Below, piece after piece: positions 8,820 through 16,211 of a DNA stretch of 64,000 nt. A model generated the notes under the pieces. That model did not search any database and was not told the origin of the DNA. It saw only the letters and a list, made by a program, of their open reading frames with translations. Position 1 is the stretch's first letter; every line of letters begins with the position of its first letter. The DNA comes from Planctomycetota bacterium (GTDB lineage: Bacteria > Planctomycetota > UBA1135 > GCA-002686595): assembly GCA_023150475.1 (NCBI GenBank), contig JAKLKU010000003.1, forward strand, positions 62,001-126,000, written 5' to 3'. Made by a program: the position numbers and the translations under genes.

Positions 8820-9722
8820 ATGACGATGCGCGAGCCCCATGAGTGGTCCCGACGCGAGACTCTCGGCGCGTTTGCGGCCGGCGTGGTGCTCGCTGCGTCG
8901 CGTCCCGTGACGGAGGAACCGGTGCAGGAACCCGAATCGAAGCGCGACGACGCGCGCTCGACGCGCATGCCGACGATCTTCCTGGCGCACGGCGCGCCGC
9001 CGCTGCTCGACATGCCCGACTGGGTCGACGAGCTCGCGAACTGGTCGCGCCGGATCGACGAGCCGAAGTCGATCCTGATGGTCTCCGCGCACTGGGAGCA
9101 GAAGCCGATCGCTCTCGGCGCGACCAAGACCGTGCCCCTCGTCTACGACTTCTACGGCTTCCCCGACAAGTACTACCAACAGCGGTACGAAGCTCCAGGC
9201 GCGCCCGAGCTCGCGAAGCGCGTCGAGACGGTGTTCGGCAAGGACAAGGTCACCCGCACCGAGCGTGGTCTCGACCACGGTGCCTACGTGCCGCTCGTCG
9301 CGATGTACCCGAAGGCGGACGTGCCCGTCCTGCAGCTCTCGTTGCCGACGCTCTCGCCGCGCGAGCTCTTCGCGCTCGGCAAGAAGCTCGCTCCGCTCCG
9401 CGACGAAGGCGTGCTGATCGTCGGCAGCGGCTTCCTGACGCACAACTTGCGGCGCGTCGACTGGTCCGACGATCCCGCGACGCCGCAGTGGGCGGCGGAG
9501 TTCGACACGTGGGCGAAGGAGCGCTTGCTCGCCCGCGATGTCGACGCGTTGCTCGACTTCGAGCAAAAGGCGCCGAGCGCGAACACCGCGTTGCCGACGA
9601 CGGAGCACTACGTGCCGTTGCTCGTCGCACTCGGTGCGGCCGCGGACGATACCCGTGTCGACTTCCCCATCACGGGGTTCTGGATGGGCTCGTTGACCCG
9701 CCGATCGGTGCAGTTCGGCTGA
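8820..9722 (+). CDS. Class III extradiol dioxygenase (LigB/DODA, YgiD-like), Tat-exported
   Basis: Encodes 300 residues. The N-terminus carries a twin-arginine pattern (SRRETLGAF) and a hydrophobic stretch, so export by Tat is likely. From residue ~50 it is a DODA-type extradiol ring-cleavage dioxygenase: FLAHGAPP (H57), VSAHWE (H91), GLDHGAYVPL (H153) and GSGFLTHNL (H208) are the family's metal-binding and active-site histidines. YgiD-like enzymes open catechol rings such as that of DOPA; the natural substrate here is unknown. Export of this normally cytoplasmic family is unusual. The gene stands alone between two gaps, with a leaderless-type -10 box directly before its ATG. Confidence 0.9.
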   Translation: MTMREPHEWSRRETLGAFAAGVVLAASRPVTEEPVQEPESKRDDARSTRMPTIFLAHGAPPLLDMPDWVDELANWSRRIDEPKSILMVSAHWEQKPIALGATKTVPLVYDFYGFPDKYYQQRYEAPGAPELAKRVETVFGKDKVTRTERGLDHGAYVPLVAMYPKADVPVLQLSLPTLSPRELFALGKKLAPLRDEGVLIVGSGFLTHNLRRVDWSDDPATPQWAAEFDTWAKERLLARDVDALLDFEQKAPSANTALPTTEHYVPLLVALGAAADDTRVDFPITGFWMGSLTRRSVQFG

Positions 9723-9800
9723 ATTCGGGACGGCCGCCGCAGCCGCGCGGCGCACGGCACGGAAGCGCCTGGCTCACACCCGCCCTGCGACCGGCGCGGA

Positions 9801-9880
9801 TACTGCCACTCGTCGCTGCGCAGGAAATCGCGAGCGGGGTGCAACCGAACGCTCGCAGACGAGTCCATGCTGGAAGCCCC
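9801..9880 (+). repeat. Dispersed intergenic element, copy E2
   Basis: 80 bases from TACTGCC to GGAAGCCCC, aligned without gaps to E1 and E3. By eye roughly two thirds of positions match E1. An open frame in the same register reads LPLVAAQEI...VQPN...VHAGSP, resembling the frame in E1. Confidence 0.75.
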
Positions 9881-10150
9881 GAGGTGTCTCTGCCGTCGCG
9901 AACCGTTCGCGAAGTCGCGCGCGGGGAGTACCAGGCGAGCGTTGCGTCTCGCTGGGAACCGCTGAGTCGCGGCCTCGTCGGACCCGGTCGTCGCCCGTCG
10001 GCGCCCATCGAGTCCGCGGGCAGGCGGTCCCTCGCGGCGGCGGACTGACGATGGCACGAACCGCGTGGACGAGGCCGTGCCTGGGGGCCGTGGTCCGACG
10101 TGCGGCGCCGATCTCGCCGGCGCGCGACGCGGACGGCCGCGATGCGGCAT

Positions 10151-10181
10151 AAGTCTATGATTCACAATATTTTATGACCAA
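10151..10181. promoter_or_regulatory. AT-rich pocket, possible promoter
   Basis: About a quarter G+C over 31 bases in an otherwise ~70 % G+C region, including TATGAT at 10156-10161. It may hold a promoter for the secreted protein at 10297, but no good -35 box sits at the right distance, and it could instead be the scar where element copy E4 was cut short. Confidence 0.3.
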
Positions 10182-10202
10182 ACGCAGCGATGCGAGGCAG
10201 TA
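10180..10202 (-). repeat. Truncated copy E4 of the dispersed element
   Basis: On the minus strand it begins TACTGCCTCG and matches the first ~25 bases of E3 (shared CTCGTCTCGCTGCG-like sequence), then similarity stops at the AT-rich pocket. It is inverted relative to E2, about 300 bases away. Confidence 0.5.
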
Positions 10203-10296
10203 GGGCCGGGGCGCGTTCGCTCGGAATCCTGTCCCACCCAGCCGGCGCACCGCACTTGGAGCGCGTCCACCTCTCCAACCCCCCAAGGAAGCGAAC

Positions 10297-11520
10297 ATGC
10301 GTCTCCAGTCTCCGATCCAAGCAGTGTGTGCGGCGTGGCTCTTCGTCGTCGCGCTGTTCGTCTCGCCCGCGAAGGCCCAAGTGTGCGTTCCGGACGGGCT
10401 CGACCAAGGTCCGTGCTGCGTCAACACCTTCCCGACGCTGCCGCAGTTCCCGCAGATGAATGCGCAGAGCATCCGCTGGGTCTGCTTCGACAACTGCAAA
10501 CCGGTCGCGAACACCACCATGTGCGCGACGATCTTCGCGCCGCAACCGAAGCAGTTCCAAGGCGCGCTGCTCTGCGGCGTGTACGACATCCGCGTGCGCA
10601 TCCGCCAGTGCGGCATCAACGTCGGACTGTGGCAAGGCACGCTCAACGGCTACTACTCGCGCAACTGGAACGCCGTCACGCCCGCGGGCACCAAGCTCAC
10701 CGTCTGGCGCTTCATCGTCAACGGCGACCTCACGCCGACGATCAACGTCCCGAACAACCAGAACTTCCGTCCCGCGTGCCAGCCGTTCACGCAGCAGGTC
10801 TACTTCTCGGGCTACATCGACTACGCGCTCGACTGCACCACCAACCAGTGGCAAGTCGCGTGGATGCTCGACCACGATTGCGACGGCGTGCACCACACGC
10901 CGACTTCCGCGCGCCCGGCTCCGGCCGTCGGTTACCACCCGACGCGTTCGTACAACATCATCGGGCCGGGTGCCGGCTTCGTCGTCGCGCCGCTGAACCC
11001 GGTCATCAGCAACGGCCCGATCACCCAAGGCGCGACTCGCGGGAACACGTGGGCGACCGCTCCGATGATCTGCACGTTCGAAGAGCGCGCGCAAGGCAAC
11101 TTCGCTCCGATGGCGGACTTCTGCTCGTGCTCGACGGCCTCCGCGACGCCGCAATACAACATGGCGCAGCTCGTCTCGAGCGGCGTGTGCGGCACGCAAG
11201 TGCTGCCGAGCATCAACGGCCCGATGAACCAGAAGCGCCTCGGTAGCTGGACGAATCCGAACGTCTACCCCGGCATCCAGTCGCTGCTCTTCGACTTCGG
11301 TTGGGCGGACTACATCGACGGCTGCTCGGGCGCGCTCAGCACCGAGTGGTTCGAAGGCGTCGAGACGATCGGCGGCTTCCCCGCGATCGACTTCAACGGT
11401 CTCGCGCTCGACCGTCAGTTCGAGGACCTGATGAGCTGCAACAAGGCTCCGACGTCCCCGGCACCGCTCGTCGGCGCGCCGCACGTGGTCAACTGGATCC
11501 TCAACTACAACCTGCCCTGA
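10297..11520 (+). CDS. Cysteine-rich secreted protein of unknown function
   Basis: Encodes 407 residues. The signal peptide (about residues 1-28, ending SPAKAQ) and a ribosome site AAGGA ~9 bases before the ATG support the start. The mature protein has about 17 Cys, including CC, FCSCS, NC and MC segments, is rich in Asn, Gln, Pro and Trp and low in charge, and has no long helices, which suggests a disulphide-stabilised extracellular beta protein. DHDCDGVHH could bind metal. I recognise no domain. It lacks the YCT-type C-terminal domain seen in other secreted proteins here. It is monocistronic and ends in a strong hairpin terminator. Confidence 0.8.
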   Translation: MRLQSPIQAVCAAWLFVVALFVSPAKAQVCVPDGLDQGPCCVNTFPTLPQFPQMNAQSIRWVCFDNCKPVANTTMCATIFAPQPKQFQGALLCGVYDIRVRIRQCGINVGLWQGTLNGYYSRNWNAVTPAGTKLTVWRFIVNGDLTPTINVPNNQNFRPACQPFTQQVYFSGYIDYALDCTTNQWQVAWMLDHDCDGVHHTPTSARPAPAVGYHPTRSYNIIGPGAGFVVAPLNPVISNGPITQGATRGNTWATAPMICTFEERAQGNFAPMADFCSCSTASATPQYNMAQLVSSGVCGTQVLPSINGPMNQKRLGSWTNPNVYPGIQSLLFDFGWADYIDGCSGALSTEWFEGVETIGGFPAIDFNGLALDRQFEDLMSCNKAPTSPAPLVGAPHVVNWILNYNLP

Positions 11521-11540
11521 GAGAGTGCCCCGCCTCGTCC

Positions 11541-11587
11541 GACTCCCCGTCGCGCGTTCGATCACGCGGCGGGGAGTCGCCCTTTGC
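11541..11587. terminator. Bidirectional hairpin terminator
   Basis: GACTCCCCG at 11541-11549 pairs perfectly with CGGGGAGTC at 11570-11578, with further CGCG/CGCG pairing inside and CCCTTT after it. It sits between convergent genes and ends six bases before the sulfatase stop codon. Confidence 0.75.
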
Positions 11588-11592
11588 GCGCG

Positions 11593-13146
11593 TCACTTGC
11601 GCTTCGGCGGCGCCGTCGAGAAGAGCTCGACCGACACGTCGTTCGCCTGCGGCTCGCCCGGCGTGCTCCGGCCGAGCTCGATCTGGCGGCGCATCTCGGC
11701 GGTCAGGCGCGCGAGTTCCTCGGGGTGCGCGGCCGCGACATCGTGTTGCTCGCCGGGATCGGCGACCAGGTCGAAGAGCTGCGCCTTCGTGCCGTCCGGC
11801 GCACCCGAACCCGGTCCGAAGATCACTTTCCAACGCCCCGAGCGCAACGCAAGCACTCCCGAAGCCGACTGAGCGACGAGGGAATCGCGGACATCGCGCG
11901 CTTCGCCGCGCAGGAGCGGCAACAAGCTGACGCTGTCCTCGGCGGCATCGTCGGGAAGCTCCGCGTCGAGCAGGTCGGCCAACGTCGCCGTCAGATCGAC
12001 GAGCCCGATCGTCCGCGCGGAGCTCGTTCCGGCGGCCACCTTGCCCGGCCACCGCACGATGAACGGCACGCGGTGACCGCCTTCCCACGCGTCCTGTTTC
12101 GCTCCGCGCCACGGCCCGCTCGGATAGTGGCCTTTCGCCGCGAGCGCCGCGAAGTCCGCGGTCGATGCACAGCCGTTGTCGCTCGCGAAGATCACCAACG
12201 TGTCGTTCGCCGCACCCGAGGCTTCGAGGCCCGCGAGCACGCGCCCGACGAACGCGTCGGTCTCCATCACGAAATCGCCGTAGAGCCCAACGCCGCTCTT
12301 GCCGCGAAAGCCGTCGCTCGGCACGTAGGGTGTGTGCGGCGCGGTGAGCGAGAGATAGAGGAAGAACGGCCGCGGATCCTCCTTCCGACCCGCGAAGAAG
12401 CGCTCCGTGCGCTCGCCCAGCGCAGGCAAGATCGCGTCGAGTTTCCAACCCGCGACGGCAGGGCCACCTTGGCTCGCTAGCCCGGCGCCGATGGAAGCTC
12501 GCGGCAACCACTCGGTCGGCACGCCGACCGTACGCTCGCCGTCGATGAACGCGAACGGCGGGTGGTTCGGCAAATCGACGCCGAAGTACTGCTCGAAGCC
12601 GCGCGTGAGCGGCCCGTTCGCGAGCGGCGCTGCGAACGTCTTCTTCCACTCGGCGAGTTGCGTCTCGCTCGGCGTCGGATCGCCTCCCGCTCGAGCGCGG
12701 AACAGCGGTTCCTTGCCGGCCGGAATCGGCCAATCCCAACCGAGGTGCCACTTGCCGATGCACGCGGTTCGGTAACCGTGGTCGCGAGCGAGTCGCGCGA
12801 GCGTCTGGCGATCCGCTTCGATCATCGGCCGCCCCCACGCTTCGAGATTCTGAGCTCGCCAACGCGTGCGCCACGCGTAGCGGCCGGTCATCAACGCGTA
12901 ACGCGACGGTGCGCAGACGGCAGCCGGCGAGTGTGCGTCGGTGAAGCGCAGCCCTTCCTTCGCGAGTCGGTCGATGTTCGGCGTCGGGATCTTGCAACGC
13001 TCGCCGCCGAAACAGCCGACGTCGCCGTAGCCGAGGTCGTCGGCGAGGATCAAGAGCACGTTCGGCTTCGCCGCCCGCGGAGGATCCTCGGCAAACGCTT
13101 GGCTCGTCAGCAACGCCAACGCGACCATCAGCCTGCGAGTCGTCAT
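11593..13146 (-). CDS. Secreted sulfatase (arylsulfatase A-like)
   Basis: Encodes 517 residues from the ATG at 13146; an upstream TTG at 13161 is possible. A signal peptide (LMVALALLTSQAFA) precedes the sulfatase domain. KPNVLLILADDLGYGD supplies the first metal-binding Asp pair, and CAPSR (Cys78) is the signature in which Cys is converted to formylglycine by a sulfatase-modifying enzyme (not in the window). FASDNG supplies the second metal site. Sulfatases in planctomycetes commonly desulfate algal or animal polysaccharides; the fucosidase at 43429 would fit fucoidan-type substrates, but linkage is only inferred. The C-terminus is Lys/Arg-rich. It converges with the Cys-rich secreted gene. 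Confidence 0.93.
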   Translation of the reverse strand: MTTRRLMVALALLTSQAFAEDPPRAAKPNVLLILADDLGYGDVGCFGGERCKIPTPNIDRLAKEGLRFTDAHSPAAVCAPSRYALMTGRYAWRTRWRAQNLEAWGRPMIEADRQTLARLARDHGYRTACIGKWHLGWDWPIPAGKEPLFRARAGGDPTPSETQLAEWKKTFAAPLANGPLTRGFEQYFGVDLPNHPPFAFIDGERTVGVPTEWLPRASIGAGLASQGGPAVAGWKLDAILPALGERTERFFAGRKEDPRPFFLYLSLTAPHTPYVPSDGFRGKSGVGLYGDFVMETDAFVGRVLAGLEASGAANDTLVIFASDNGCASTADFAALAAKGHYPSGPWRGAKQDAWEGGHRVPFIVRWPGKVAAGTSSARTIGLVDLTATLADLLDAELPDDAAEDSVSLLPLLRGEARDVRDSLVAQSASGVLALRSGRWKVIFGPGSGAPDGTKAQLFDLVADPGEQHDVAAAHPEELARLTAEMRRQIELGRSTPGEPQANDVSVELFSTAPPKRK

Positions 13147-13170
13147 CGCTCGGCCATCCAACTTACCGCA

Positions 13171-13278
13171 TGCGGCGCGGCATGCGGCCCCGCGTGCATC
13201 GCGGCCTGCATCGCGGCCTGCATCGCGGCCTGCATCGCGGCCTGCATCGCGGCCTGCACCGGGGCCTGCATCACGGCT
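13171..13278. repeat. 12-bp tandem repeat, about 9 units
   Basis: Units of TGCATCGCGGCC start at 13195. Five are perfect, two after them are degenerate (from 13255 and 13267), and two before (from 13171 and 13183) are more diverged. The array lies in the 238-bp space between the sulfatase start and the pduT stop. Read as protein it gives only low-complexity repeats; I see no gene in it. Confidence 0.85.
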
Positions 13279-13384
13279 CCAGGCGGCGCTCGAGCCGCCG
13301 CTTGCCGCGTCGATTCGCCCGGGGCGCGACGCGCGCGGCGACTCGCCGCCGCACTTCGCGCGCGGGCCGGCGTGCCGCCCCGGA

Positions 13385-13945
13385 TCAGATCGTGTCGCGG
13401 TAGATGCGGTCGTCGGGGCGCGGGATCACGACTTTGGCGACGAGCAGACCACGCTCGGCGATCTTGCGCGCGCCCGCTTCGACCGCGGCTTCGACGTCTC
13501 CGACCGCGCCGGTCAGCATCAGGAAGCCCTTGCCGCCGATCGCCATCGCGACGTGGATGCGGAAGAGCTTCACCGCGGCCGCTTTCACCGCGGCGTCGGC
13601 GCCTTCGATGATCGCGGTCACCGAGAACGCTTCGAGCACGCCGAGCGCGTCCTTGTCGCTCTCGTCGAGCGAGACGCCGCCCGTGATCGCGGGGAACACG
13701 CGTTGGTCGATGTTCGGGATCACGAGCTCGTCGATCAGCGCTTCCTGACTGACGTCGCGCCCCGCGCGCACGCTCGACTCGACGGCGGCGACTTGGCCGC
13801 CGACCATCACGATGTACTTGCCGGAGCAGATCGTGCGCGCGACGAGCAAGTCGACGTCGGAAGCCTTGAGCATCGCGTCCTCGACGCGATACGCGACCGC
13901 GATCGACGAGAGCTCGAGCATTCCGAGGGCTTCCATCCGCTTCAT
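13385..13945 (-). CDS. pduT: Microcompartment shell protein with two BMC domains, PduT-like
   Basis: Encodes 186 residues, the length of tandem-BMC (BMC-T) shell proteins. BMC domain 1 is residues ~5-90 (ALGMLELSSIAVAY start) and domain 2 ~100-180 (ALGVLEAFSVTAII start), ending VIPRPDDRIY as in PduT. Cys40 in TICSGKY matches the Cys that in PduT trimers binds a [4Fe-4S] cluster at the central pore. This shell protein is thought to pass electrons across the compartment shell together with PduS, which is encoded 91 bases upstream on the same strand. AAGGA before the ATG is a fair ribosome site. No other shell genes occur in the window. Confidence 0.9.
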   Translation of the reverse strand: MKRMEALGMLELSSIAVAYRVEDAMLKASDVDLLVARTICSGKYIVMVGGQVAAVESSVRAGRDVSQEALIDELVIPNIDQRVFPAITGGVSLDESDKDALGVLEAFSVTAIIEGADAAVKAAAVKLFRIHVAMAIGGKGFLMLTGAVGDVEAAVEAGARKIAERGLLVAKVVIPRPDDRIYRDTI

Positions 13946-14036
13946 CTGGGTTCCTTGCGCTCTGGCTTCGACCTGCGATGCCCGCCGTCCGTGTTGACCG
14001 TTCGCTGTGTTCGGGCGTCGCGTTCGGAAGTCGTGA

Positions 14037-15341
14037 TCAGTCGTTGCGCCGGATCACGATCTCGTCGCCGACCGAAGCGACGTGACCGCGCATCGACGCG
14101 TGCACCGCGACGCCGAGACCGTCGGGCGCGCGGCCGATCGGTTGCCCGACTTCGACGCGCTGACCGACTTGCACGCACGCGATCGCCGGCGCGCCGACGT
14201 GCTGCTTCAACGGAATGCGGACTTCGTCGAGATCCCATGCGATCTCGACCAACGGCCCGACGTTCTTGTACGCGGAGAGCCCGAGCTTCTTGATCAAGCT
14301 CGTGAGCGGCACGTGCCGGTACTCCTGCATGCTGTGCGGACGTGTGTCCTTCCGCCCCGTGTCGGGATGCTGCAGCTTCTTCGCGCGCATCATGACCTTG
14401 TTGTCCGCGCACGCGTCCTTGGGGAACAGATCCTCGGGACACGCATAGAGCGAACAGAGGTTGCACTCGCAGCAGAACTGGCTGCCGAGGATCATCGACT
14501 CGCCGACCAGGTTGAAGCCGAGCCCGCGCATCGCGAGGTGCGGCTCGACCGGATGCCCGATCAGGTAACGCGGGCACATCTCGGTGCAGAACGAGCATTG
14601 ATCGCACGCGGACCGCCCGATCTTGTCGCGCGCGGGTCGATCGGCGAGGTACCGGCGCGGAAGGATGTGCTCCTCGGGGAAGCACAGGAGCCCGCCCGTC
14701 GTGCGCGTGATCACTTCGTGCATCCCGTGCGAGAGCTTGCCCATCATCACGCCGCCGACGAGCACGTGAGCGACGCTCTCCGGCGCGACACCGGCCGCGC
14801 GCAGCACGTCGCCGAAGCTCGCGCCGATCGGGGCGCACACCGTGACCGGTTCGCGCACGTCGCCGGCGATCGTCAGGTACTTGCGCGTCACCGGCCGATC
14901 GAGCGCGACGTTGAGCAACGTCTCGACGTTGGTGACGAGGCACCCGACGTCGCCGGGCAGACCACCGGGCGGGATGACGCGCTTCGTCGTCTCGTAAACC
15001 GTGATGAACTCGTCGCCAGCGGGATAGAAGTCGCCGAGCGCGTGCACTTCGATGCCGCGCGGCGCACCGGCGACTTCGAGCTCGTGGATCAGGTCCTTGT
15101 ACTTGTTCTTGATCCCGATGATGCCGCGGCGCGCGCCGACTTGGCGCATCGCGAGCTGCATGCCGTCGAGGATCGGCGACATGAAGTGGCGTAGGAGCTC
15201 CTTGTCCTTGTGGAGCAAGGGCTCGCACTCCGCCGCGTTCATGATCACGGTGTCGACGGCGCGCTCGAGCTTCTTGTACGTCGGGAACCCGGCGCCACCG
15301 GCGCCGACCACTCCGTTCTCGCGCAGTCGTTCGAGCAGCAT
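14037..15341 (-). CDS. pduS: PduS-like cobalamin reductase / RnfC-type flavoprotein
   Basis: Encodes 434 residues from the ATG at 15341, chosen because it begins the conserved N-terminus leading into GVVGAGGAGFPTYKKL. A longer ORF upstream has no conserved content. The RnfC/NqrF-like NADH- and FMN-binding core holds NAAECEP and the SLBB-like middle part. Two [4Fe-4S] motifs follow: CDQCSFCTEMCP (residues ~244-256) and CECNLCSLYACP (~288-300). PduS reduces cob(III)alamin with NADH inside metabolosomes and works with the iron-sulphur shell protein PduT, the next gene. A PduO-type adenosyltransferase is encoded at 37796 but not linked. Confidence 0.9.
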   Translation of the reverse strand: MLLERLRENGVVGAGGAGFPTYKKLERAVDTVIMNAAECEPLLHKDKELLRHFMSPILDGMQLAMRQVGARRGIIGIKNKYKDLIHELEVAGAPRGIEVHALGDFYPAGDEFITVYETTKRVIPPGGLPGDVGCLVTNVETLLNVALDRPVTRKYLTIAGDVREPVTVCAPIGASFGDVLRAAGVAPESVAHVLVGGVMMGKLSHGMHEVITRTTGGLLCFPEEHILPRRYLADRPARDKIGRSACDQCSFCTEMCPRYLIGHPVEPHLAMRGLGFNLVGESMILGSQFCCECNLCSLYACPEDLFPKDACADNKVMMRAKKLQHPDTGRKDTRPHSMQEYRHVPLTSLIKKLGLSAYKNVGPLVEIAWDLDEVRIPLKQHVGAPAIACVQVGQRVEVGQPIGRAPDGLGVAVHASMRGHVASVGDEIVIRRND

Positions 15342-15350
15342 CGTGGGGAG

Positions 15351-15367
15351 CGCGGGTTCGACCCGCG
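15351..15367. other. Hairpin in the pduS leader
   Basis: CGCGGGT (15351-15357) and ACCCGCG (15361-15367) form a perfect 7-bp stem with a TCG loop, 9 bases before the pduS start codon on the minus strand. It could hinder ribosome access; no known riboswitch is recognisable. Confidence 0.35.
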
Positions 15368-15380
15368 TCGAGGGCGCGGA

Positions 15381-15386
15381 AGTATA
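15381..15386 (-). promoter_or_regulatory. -10-like box TATACT before pduS
   Basis: Minus-strand TATACT ends 39 bases before the pduS ATG. No clear -35 box was seen. It would give a leader of about 30 bases containing the hairpin at 15351-15367. Confidence 0.4.
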
Positions 15387-15771
15387 GGCACGTCGCTTCG
15401 ACGCCGCCACGGCGCCGGCGCGCGTCAGCTGCCTGCACGCAGGCGCGCGACACCGGCACGCGACGCTCGCGGCGTCGCGAGTGGTGCGCGTCCGCACGAG
15501 GGGCTCGGCGCGCCTCGGTGCGGAGGAGTCGCGTGACTTCGTCGAGCTCGACTCGGTCGCGTTGCGGCGCCCGCCTTGCGATCCGTTTCGCGGCGAACGC
15601 GCGCTCGGCCGGACGATTCACCTCCGGGTCGCATCGAAGTCGATGGAGCCGTGCCGCGGTGGAGAACCGCAGCCCACGCTTCGCTGCCGACGCTCGCGAG
15701 GGACCCGCGCCGCTCGATTCGGGCACGACGCTGGCCCCGCACTGCCCGCGTCCCGCCGCGAAAGAGAACGC

Positions 15772-15851
15772 GGGGCTTCCGATCAGGACCGACGTTCCGC
15801 GCGTTGGTTTCACGGTCTCGCGGATTTCGTGCGCAGCGAGACGAGGCAGTA
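15772..15851 (-). repeat. Dispersed intergenic element, copy E3
   Basis: On the minus strand it runs 80 bases from TACTGCC to GGAAGCCCC, aligned without gaps to E1 and E2, with GAAATC, GTGAAACC and GGAAGCCCC blocks kept. Its same-register frame reads LPRLAAHEI...VKPT...GSP. Confidence 0.75.
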
Positions 15852-16211
15852 GGGCGGAAGGCTCACGGGATCGCGCGCGCGAAAAATCGTCCCGCTCCGG
15901 ACCCCGCACGCGGCCTACGGGAGGCCGTGACGCGCCCCCCGGTTTCCCCCTCGCTCCGGCGCGCCGACGACCGCATCCGTCGCTCGGCCGCGCTCCTGGA
16001 CGGCGGATGCGCCGGCAGATCGGGCGGCGGGCCTCGTCCGCGGCGAGCGCGGAGCCGCACCGAATGTCACATCCGCTCAAGGACGGCGAAGACGGCTCTC
16101 GATCAGCAGTTCCGGCGCCGTGGAGCGCCGCCCGTGACTTCGTCGATCGTTCCCTCCCCGATCTTCCAAGCATCCAACACGCGCGCTCCGAGCGCGGACT
16201 CGAGGCTCTGA

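Larger units (their letters stand above)
9723..10296. other. 574-bp gene-free region with two element copies
   Basis: Contains full copy E2 of the dispersed element (9801-9880, +), a truncated inverted copy E4 (10180-10202, -), and a strikingly AT-rich pocket at 10151-10181 directly next to E4. The ribosome site of the following gene (AAGGA) lies near 10285. No convincing gene was found. Confidence 0.6.
15342..16211. other. 870-bp gene-free region between divergent genes
   Basis: Holds the pduS promoter area at its left end and element copy E3 (15772-15851, -) in the middle. A GGCCT/AGGCC inverted repeat lies near 15915. Long frames exist here in several registers but none has a start site, signal peptide or recognisable family, so they look like GC-driven open frames. 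Confidence 0.55.

Noticed and set aside
13171..13278. CRISPR array
   Set aside because: The 12-bp units are contiguous with no spacers.
15351..15367. tRNA T-arm-like GGGTTCGACCC
   Set aside because: Only the one stem is present; no anticodon arm, D-arm or acceptor pairing can be drawn around it.
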